Shown piece after piece: positions 57,512 through 64,000 of a stretch of DNA of 64,000 bases (its first letter is position 1; every line of letters begins with the position of its first letter). The position numbers and the translations under genes were made by a program. Source of the DNA: Parelaphostrongylus tenuis (lineage: Eukaryota > Nematoda > Chromadorea > Rhabditida > Metastrongylidae). The stretch lies in contig JAHQIW010007131.1 in the NCBI GenBank assembly GCA_019055375.1, forward strand, positions 186,001 to 250,000, given 5' to 3'. The notes under the pieces are model-generated. The model saw nothing but the letters and a program-made list of their open reading frames with translations, had not been told where the DNA came from and did not search any database.

Positions 57512-57535
57512 GTTATTATGGTTCAGACTAAAGCA
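57512..57535 (+). CDS. Ig/Fn3 giant protein, possible 24-nt microexon R
   Basis: 'tatctttcag' acceptor and gtaaga donor enclose eight codons (VIMVQTKA), phase 0, which fits exons Q and S. With so little sequence this could be chance; the frame also stays open if it is skipped. Confidence 0.35.
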
Positions 57536-58682
57536 GTAAGAATCGTGGAATCGAAATGACGGGTGCGAAGTCAGTTGGCTGGTTTTCTCGTAGTTCGCCA
57601 ACTTTTCCACTGTGTCCATTTTTCGACGTGGGGCTACACTTAGCTGCATCATTTGGAAAAGTTCGTCTCTATGAGCGTGAATAGGAAGATATCAAAGAAA
57701 ATCCATTTCTTTTCAAATTCTTCTCCTCAGAGTCAAGCAAAGGTGGAGCTTTTTGATAAGGAGCATGTCTAATTCCCTACGTGTCGAAAACGATTGGCAT
57801 GTTCTTCAGACACATATTAATTCTTAATATTTTAAGAACGAAGTTGTTATAGAGCGAAATTGATTCATCCGTCGGCGCCTACTCTCTTTTCCTATGCTAT
57901 ACCATGCAGTTTCTCGCTTGTTATGTAATCTTATAGGAAAAACTTTCGATAAATTGGCATATTCGAGGCTTCTCTTTACCTCAACAATATCATTTCAAAA
58001 TGATGAAATCTCTGGTTTAGACTTGGGGCAAAGTTCGCGGCGAACTACGTAATGTTAGTGAAGTCTTGATTGCGCAGAGATTCCTTCCCAATCTGTACTA
58101 AGTAGATCGAAGCAGTTTTTAGTTTATGGAATTCAGGTTTTCTCTTAAAACATTTCGGTAACTCACCTTGACGATGAATGGAATCATATGCGCTCAGTTC
58201 TCATCGAAACATGCTTATTGTCTGTCATCTGTCATTTTTTCATACATATGTTTGGATTTAAATCTTTGCTGTCCTGTTGCAGCACACCAGCGAGATAACA
58301 TGTCAGGTGTCATAAGAGAGAGCCTTTAAAACTTCCCAATGTTATCTTTTCAAAAGGCTCAACAGGTCTATAGATCTTAACCTAATCCAAAATGCACGAA
58401 AAATTTTGACTCAATAATCAACTATTCACTTCATCACATTCCGTTGTGCTATGTTATTTATATTAACGTATGTTGTAGCTACTCTCTACTCTTTGCACCT
58501 CTTTCTTATGGATTAAGCCCTCTATTTACTTGACAAAAACAAGAGGGCCACGGTAACTGAAGACATCTGTTAAGTCTCCTTTCTTCTTGATTTTTTGCCT
58601 TCCTTTAAAATAGAAAAAAATAGGTTTTTTTTCCCAAGGAAATTGATAATGTGTTAATTTTTGTGATGTCAGATTCGTACAG

Positions 58683-58859
58683 TTGGTAAAAGACAGAGGA
58701 ATTTTTGAAAAAAAAATTGATTTTGAAAAGATACAAGGACTTTCAGACTGTATCTACGCCGTACACTTCATTGGTGTCAAATATCGATTCCATGGAACTG
58801 GATCGCTCGCCTGGAAACAACTTACACATCACCTTGTAGGAATAATTAACTTTGATAGT
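58683..58859 (+). CDS. Ig/Fn3 giant protein, exon S (unclassified)
   Basis: Acceptor 'attcgtacag', donor gtgagt; 59 codons, phase 0. VKDRGIFEKKIDFEKI, then SDCIYAVHFIGVKYRFHGTG. The composition is clearly protein-like with beta-strand alternation, but I cannot assign it to Ig or Fn3 with confidence. It may be a diverged Fn3 ahead of a kinase domain. Confidence 0.65.
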
Positions 58860-59722
58860 GTGAGTGGCTGATTTCACTGTTTAACACTGCGTTTTAAACA
58901 CTTTCATCTCCTCTTTAGGCCATAAATTGCTGTTTTCGATTTCAAACCATTGAAGTGATTAGCTTACTAATGTTTTAGTTACTAGAATACTAAAACAACA
59001 CAGGAGACTATTTTTTGAATCCTGAAGTAGTCTTTTTTTTTCAACACAAAACGGATGATTTACAATTTATCCAGTCATGCGGGAAGTACAGTGGCTGGTT
59101 TAAGCACTGTAGGAACCACGTTCTATTGATGCTTTATTTTGGTTTAAAATAAACCTGAAACTCCTTGAACACGTTTGTTGACCGTAGACTGAGAGAAGAT
59201 TGATGTTCTTTCAATTACAGACGCTATCATGAATCATGGTCACCATGTGATGGATCACAGCAACGTTTAGTAATTAGTAGCATACATACTAATCATACCC
59301 ATAGAAAGGTAGAGCAGAATCTTTCCTACAATCTTTCATATTTACGACTCCTGAAATCCCTTAGTTTTCGAAAAATTAACGGAAAACCAGCGCGCCCCTA
59401 ACGGCTGCAAATTATACGTTTCAACCGGCAAAGCTGCTAAACGGCGCCCATCGCTATAGCGTGAACCTCGATCTGAATTGATGTTTTGATTTATTGATAA
59501 GCTGCTATGATGTTGTTAGAGATCCTTATTGTGGGTCTCATATCGACGGTGCCGTTTCCATCAAGACTGCGATGATTTGGGTCAAGATTCCCACTAGTCG
59601 TTTTCTGAGATGTGGGTCTTCGTAATCGCATCAAGTCGAATTCATGTAGCGAAACCTATTAACTGCTGTGAGCACTCAACTCGACTCATTGCAGCTCTGA
59701 ATACAGGACGTCGAAGTCATAG

Positions 59723-59842
59723 ACACATGAAAATATTCCATTAATCTCCTGTGGGCTTATTGATAAATTGAAATCTTCCCCTCCACTTTTGAAATCAACT
59801 GTGGCCCACACTATCAGTGTAGATGATCATCTAAGTGTTAAG
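59723..59842 (+). CDS. Ig/Fn3 giant protein, exon T (unclassified)
   Basis: Acceptor ...gaagtcatag, donor gtaagt; 40 codons, phase 0. IPLISCGLIDKLKSSPPLLK, then STVAHTISVDDHLSVK. The fit depends mainly on the strong donor and phase. Confidence 0.5.
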
Positions 59843-60174
59843 GTAAGTACACCAACTTTCACATAATTTATCATTCATTGATAGACGAATACTAGGCTGA
59901 TGAAAATTTTTATCCAGCTAATTTTTACTTGACTTTTCTTCAATCTTTCCGAAAATAAGGCAATCATCTTGATCATCGAAAGTAGTATTTCAGTTGCATT
60001 CAACCTTACCATCTCGTTCGACATCGTGACAGGGCACAACGACAGGACAAATTGTTATCATACTTACTGATCCAATATAAACTTCACTTTTATAATATCA
60101 GATGTTGCTGTTGAGAAATTTCAACTGCTCATATGTGATGTTGTGATCCGAACATAATTTGAGTATGTTTCCAG

Positions 60175-60216
60175 GCATTATTTGTTGCAAAAGTGGTAAA
60201 ACATTACCGCACCATG
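60175..60216 (+). CDS. Ig/Fn3 giant protein, possible exon U (kinase beta-3-like)
   Basis: Acceptor 'tgtttccag', donor gtaacg; 14 codons, phase 0. Joined to exon T it reads DDHLSVKALFVAKVV. This resembles the beta-2/beta-3 hairpin of protein kinases, where the VAK lysine binds ATP. No glycine-rich loop precedes it. If real, the gene carries a kinase or pseudokinase that continues further right. Confidence 0.3.
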
Positions 60217-60432
60217 GTAACGAGAGGTGCTTGAATTTGAACACACGAAGTTATGCGTAAAAAACGGTGTACCAAAACAATGTACTCATGAACTCTTATC
60301 CTACTTTTTTCTTTATGAACTGCAATGAGAGATTGCTCTATGAAGAAACAAAGGCAATATGAACCAATGAAAAAGTGCTTTAAAGCACAGAACTCATATA
60401 ACTAAGAGAATTGAGTGGTGAACAAAAACACG

Positions 60433-60504
60433 GCCTCAGGCGGGAATCGAACCCACGTTTCATCCTATCCGGGGACGCGTGCTCTACCACTACACCACTG
60501 AGGC
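60433..60504 (-). tRNA. tRNA-like 72-nt cloverleaf with Pol III terminator
   Basis: Minus strand: perfect 7-bp acceptor GCCTCAG/CTGAGGC; D-stem GTGT/GCAC; anticodon stem CGTCC/GGATG with loop CCGGATA; variable loop AAAC; T-stem GTGGG/CCCGC with loop TTCGATT. The A and B boxes are good, and TTTTT follows 4-5 nt after the 3' end. Position 33 is C instead of the invariant U, and the apparent anticodon GGA does not fit a short-variable-arm tRNA. The flanks 'gaattgagtggt' and 'accactcattctt' form an inverted pair, as in the 30178 element. Confidence 0.55.
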
Positions 60505-60779
60505 ACATTTGCCCGACCACTCATTCTTCTACATCCCAATGTTAGCTGTCAGCAGAACTCATTTTGACGTTTTTTGAAAATCAATTTAGTGGATCAAAAA
60601 TGTTATATATGCTCCTTTTTCTTTATAATAGTGATATTTGTCGCATGTATCAGCTACAGAATACACTACACCACTATAGGCGCTATTTTTTTTTCAAAAG
60701 CACTTTTGACATTTCCATGATTAGAAGTTTAGTAGAAATTTTCAAGCGTACACCGTAACATTAATCACTTCAGTGAGAT

Positions 60780-61345
60780 GATAAACAGCACTGGCGTGAC
60801 TGGTCTTTACCAAATTCAATACACCCCATTATTGTACTAGGTTTAGAAAAAAGTTCCTTAACGCCGCGTTTAGTGAAATTTGAAGATGTGTTGCATTTCG
60901 AACTTGTTCTGATGGTCACGCTATCAATGACGAATCCTACTGCGAGCACCTGAACCAAGTCTACGATGCGTTGGAGGATAAAGTACCCGGTATTGGATCG
61001 TCAAAGACGCGCGATGTTTCAGCAAAATGCTAAACCTCAAACCATAAAGAAGACTAAGCAAAAGTTTGATGAATTTGAGAGAACAGAGATCTTGCCGCAG
61101 CCAGCCTACAGCCCAGATGCTGCACTGTCCGATTAAGGTCCAGTTCCGCGTAATGAAACATTTGCTGTATAGACGCCGATTCGAGAAATTTGATCAAAGT
61201 GAAGAAGCCATATCAGGAGTCTTTTTATTCAAAGCCCAAAGAATGGCGATTTCGAGGACATCCGGAAGCTTACAGATCGCTGGCAAAAGATCGTGGATAA
61301 TGCTATTTTTGAGAATAATTATTGTCTCATAAGTATTAAGCCAAC
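60780..61345 (+). mobile_element. Mariner transposase pseudogene, C-terminal part
   Basis: The plus strand gives YCEHLNQVYDALEDK, then RRAMFQQNAKPQ where mariners have a catalytic DNARPH motif (the D is lost here). It continues LPQPAYSPDAALSD (third D region) and DIRKLTDRWQKIVDN near the end. Several frameshifts and stops; a dead copy. Confidence 0.85.
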
Positions 61346-61959
61346 ATGTCATGTGGTCTGTTAATGGGCTCCTGTACAGCCCGATACACGTGTTTCGACC
61401 TTACACTCTCGTCAGTCGGGCAGAACCCTTCGTCTTTTCACTCTTTTAGCAATCTTATCGAGAGCCCCTACTCTCCTTATAAAGAGGTAGCGTCGACGAA
61501 CGATTTGCACTTTAAGTCGAGTGAAATTGTCACCAAATTTACAGTATGGTTATACCGTTCCAACATAACTCATTTCAAGTATCACCTCCTTTTGACAACT
61601 ATGAAGCTTATAAATCCTGCGATGAAATTGTATTGACGACTAAATCGTCATAATCGCAAGACATGGGATAAAGAAATCGATGTCTTCCACGAGTTCTAGT
61701 TGTCGGGTAGAAGTCCATTAGTATTAGAGTTTATTGTGATAGACTGTGGTAGTCATTATATTGTAGATTGACTTTTGAATCAATGTTTTTTCGAGCTCTG
61801 AAACAAGTACGTATATTAACATACATTTTAGACGAAGATTCTGGGTTGTCCCATAATTTCATTCGCACTATTGTATCATTCAATTTTCTCCTAATCAAAA
61901 TTGGATTATTGCCAAAAGGGTGTAGTGTGTTGAGGAACATTTGAGCAGTTCACGAAGAC
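61346..61959. other. No feature recognised
   Basis: Lies between two mariner pseudogenes; possibly older element sequence. No exon supported. Confidence 0.3.
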
Positions 61960-62345
61960 ACTTGGATAAGACCGTTGCATCATCGGTTGCTATCCCAATG
62001 AAATGCGCTATCGCAAAGTAATGTCTTGATAGACATTTTATACGTTGACCGATCACTTTACACTGCAAAATTAACTCACCACAATTCGCAGGAATCTGGC
62101 TGGACCACCACATCACATCCGTCGTATAGCCCTGATATTAGTCCATCGGGCTATAATCTCCTGCGCATCTAGAACAGTAACATCAGCGGGAGAAAAACTC
62201 AAAGACTACAACCAGCTCAAAAGTGGCCTCACTACCTTCCTCGATCGCCGTCCTCATTCTTTCCGGGAAAAAGGCATCAAATCTTTGTCCACCAAATCAT
62301 TGCATATTGTATCATAATGATGATTGTATTGTTGACTAATTGATT
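61960..62345 (+). mobile_element. Second mariner-type transposase pseudogene
   Basis: SGWTTTSHPSYSPDISPSGY matches the mariner LPHPPYSPDLAPSDY segment (final D changed to G). After frameshift come SGEKLKDYNQLKSGLTTFLD and RRPHSFREKGIKSLSTK, the terminal helices. It differs from the 60780 copy and so belongs to another lineage. Confidence 0.8.
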
Positions 62346-62539
62346 TATTTGAATTTATAGAGCTTTATGACAGAAGTGTCGAAATGCAAAAGAATTATAC
62401 GGCAAACCAATTCTAAGTGTTCATCACGAACAGAGCACCTTCCATTAACATTGTACATTTGAACATGGCATAAAGAATATTTTTTGTTACACAGATTTCC
62501 ATCCATCATTTCACATAATACAATAACTCAAGCAGCATT

Positions 62540-62640
62540 CGATGGCGAGGTAGCGCAGTTGTTAGTGATGCAGTGTATCAACAGCGAGATGATAAGCAGT
62601 TGTGCGGGATTATTCCCTATTCCAACTTTCTGGCAATCAA
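62540..62640 (+). repeat. SINE-like head, diverged
   Basis: 'ggcgaggtagcgcagttgttagtgatgcag' resembles an A box of the SINE family. The rest does not clearly follow it. Confidence 0.35.
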
Positions 62641-62940
62641 TTACATGAACGCTTAGAAATGGCCTAGTTCGGCGACTTTTGAGGTTTCCGAAATAATCGT
62701 CTCGACAAGCATTCTAGGAGACGTTCAAAGATCTTTGTGGAGGATGAATGCGATGAAACGAATCGAATGGAAGAACTGCTGCGATTTGCACAGCAATTTG
62801 TGATAGTTGGGCGCTTAAAGTGTAGAAAATACAATGTTATCTATGTGCAACCTCTCCGTGTGTCAGACCTGTCTATGAGCCAGGGGTACTGATCACTCGG
62901 TGGAAGCTGCGTAGCGGAACAATTCAAAAACTGATCCCTT

Positions 62941-63616
62941 CCGCTAGACAAGAGCTTTTCAGGAAAATGTTAGTAACCATTCGAAAGCTTAAATCTCTAG
63001 CTAGCGCCGTACGTAGCCTGTTTTCAAAAAGACCTTACTTTAATGCTGTGAAATCCGAAATAAATAATATTTGACACAGGTTGCGCACTTTAACTATCAC
63101 TTGGAAGAAAGTAAAACACATGAATGTGCCAAGAACATCTTTTAAAATCACAGTCAGGCGTTTAATCTGCAGTTTCTTCCAAAGGGAGAAAAAATATATA
63201 ATCGAATAACAAAAATCGCACTTTTTTATATTACACGAAGACGCATATCGATCGATCGATGACGGGGTCGTCGCATCGGATATACAGAGACCACTCACGC
63301 TGACCATAGAATAGCCGGTAAACAAGCACGCCGAAGATTTTATCGATCCTATTTTCCCTGCTACAGTGCAGTGAAAGTCTTTGCAGAAAACAAGCACAGC
63401 AATAGAATTGCGGAAACTTACGGTATCGAAAGATTGCTTATAGTCTGAAGGAGCTCTGTACTTTGAAAAATATACGCGTGTGAAACACAAATTTTTTTCC
63501 TTTCGTTGAAGCGTTACAAAAAGACTTCTTCAAAAGGCCGACCATGTACAGCGCTAGCCAGAGATTTAAGCTTTTGAATGGTTACTAATTCTCTTATCAA
63601 AAGTTCTTGTCCAGTA
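62941..63616. mobile_element. Fold-back repeat, copy B (676 bp)
   Basis: The left end 'agacaagagcttttcaggaaaatgttagtaaccattcgaaagcttaaatctctagctagcgccgtacg' and the reverse complement of the right end (63505-63616) match for about 110 nt. It shares its ends with copy A at 56230. A 151-codon minus frame (63035-63490) spans the middle but has no known domain. Confidence 0.85.
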
Positions 63617-64000
63617 CCTTCATGAAAGACCGTATCGATGATCATCGTACTGACGGTATCTAGTCTTACTATTACGTATGCGCGAAGATATTACCTCGCT
63701 TCAGCTTCGAACAAACATATTCCAGCTTATTGAGAACATTATTGATTTCAAATAGAAGCCACCAGAATCTAGGCATCTTCATCACTACTATTCAAGTTTT
63801 AGTCAATGCATATTACTTCCCCGAAAGGTTTATACGAGTTTGTTACAAAATTTTATTCGACCGTTTGAAAGGACTTATTAAGTATTAATCTCAATTTCGC
63901 AACTCGACACCACAGCAACCAGGTTAACGACGCACTAGCTCGACTCGACTTCACAGCAATTTGGTCAACATCATGACAACAGCGCACTTTTGCAATTCCC
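63617..64000. other. No feature recognised
   Basis: No exon or repeat that I can support up to the window edge. Confidence 0.3.

Noticed and set aside
1..64000. CRISPR arrays, bacterial operons, riboswitches, prophage
   Set aside because: Exon-intron structure, SINEs, mariners and Pol III boxes indicate a eukaryotic nuclear genome; no regularly spaced repeats of CRISPR type were seen.

Overview
The window looks like a piece of a nematode nuclear genome, most likely a clade V strongylid (hookworm-like). It is AT-rich and has no bacterial-style gene packing. Genes are split into short exons with GT...AG borders. Introns are either tiny (40-41 nt) or several kb, and the introns are packed with transposon debris: mariner, RTE-type LINE, a Penelope-like GIY-YIG fragment, tRNA-derived SINEs and fold-back elements. 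Species and ortholog names are inference, because no search could be run.

Left edge (about 3.3-5.6 kb, minus strand): five exons of a voltage-gated K+ channel of the non-Shaker class. They join in one frame through the cytoplasmic T1 domain, with a full H-x5-C-x20-CC zinc-site signature, to the S1 helix. The gene runs out of the window to the left; S2-S6 and the pore were not found.

Middle (5.6-34.6 kb): no gene that I can name. It holds repeats: a degenerate SINE family, an 856-bp inverted repeat at 13.1-14.0 kb, a deleted mariner at 21.3-21.8 kb, tRNA-like inverted pairs at 22.7 kb, a compound fold-back array at 25.5-27.9 kb, and a small inverted-repeat element at 30.2 kb that carries a complete tRNA-like cloverleaf.

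Right part (34.6-60.2 kb, plus strand): about twenty exons of one large gene for an intracellular-type immunoglobulin/fibronectin-III protein of the giant muscle protein kind (obscurin/UNC-89- or titin-like). Splice phases agree from exon to exon, with one ambiguous junction. Domain order is a partial Ig, an Fn3-like unit, a roughly 140-residue linker, four Ig domains, then unclassified sequence with a possible kinase beta-3 motif. The gene probably starts before 34.6 kb and continues past the right part of the window. Its introns hold many same-orientation SINEs, one of which seems to supply the polypyrimidine tract of a splice acceptor.

Most interesting observations: (1) a palindromic element at 54.46-54.89 kb whose two arms each carry a hammerhead-ribozyme-like sequence, the right one with an intact catalytic core; (2) tRNA-like cloverleaves with GGA-type anticodon loops lying inside inverted-repeat elements; (3) a fold-back repeat family with several related copies.
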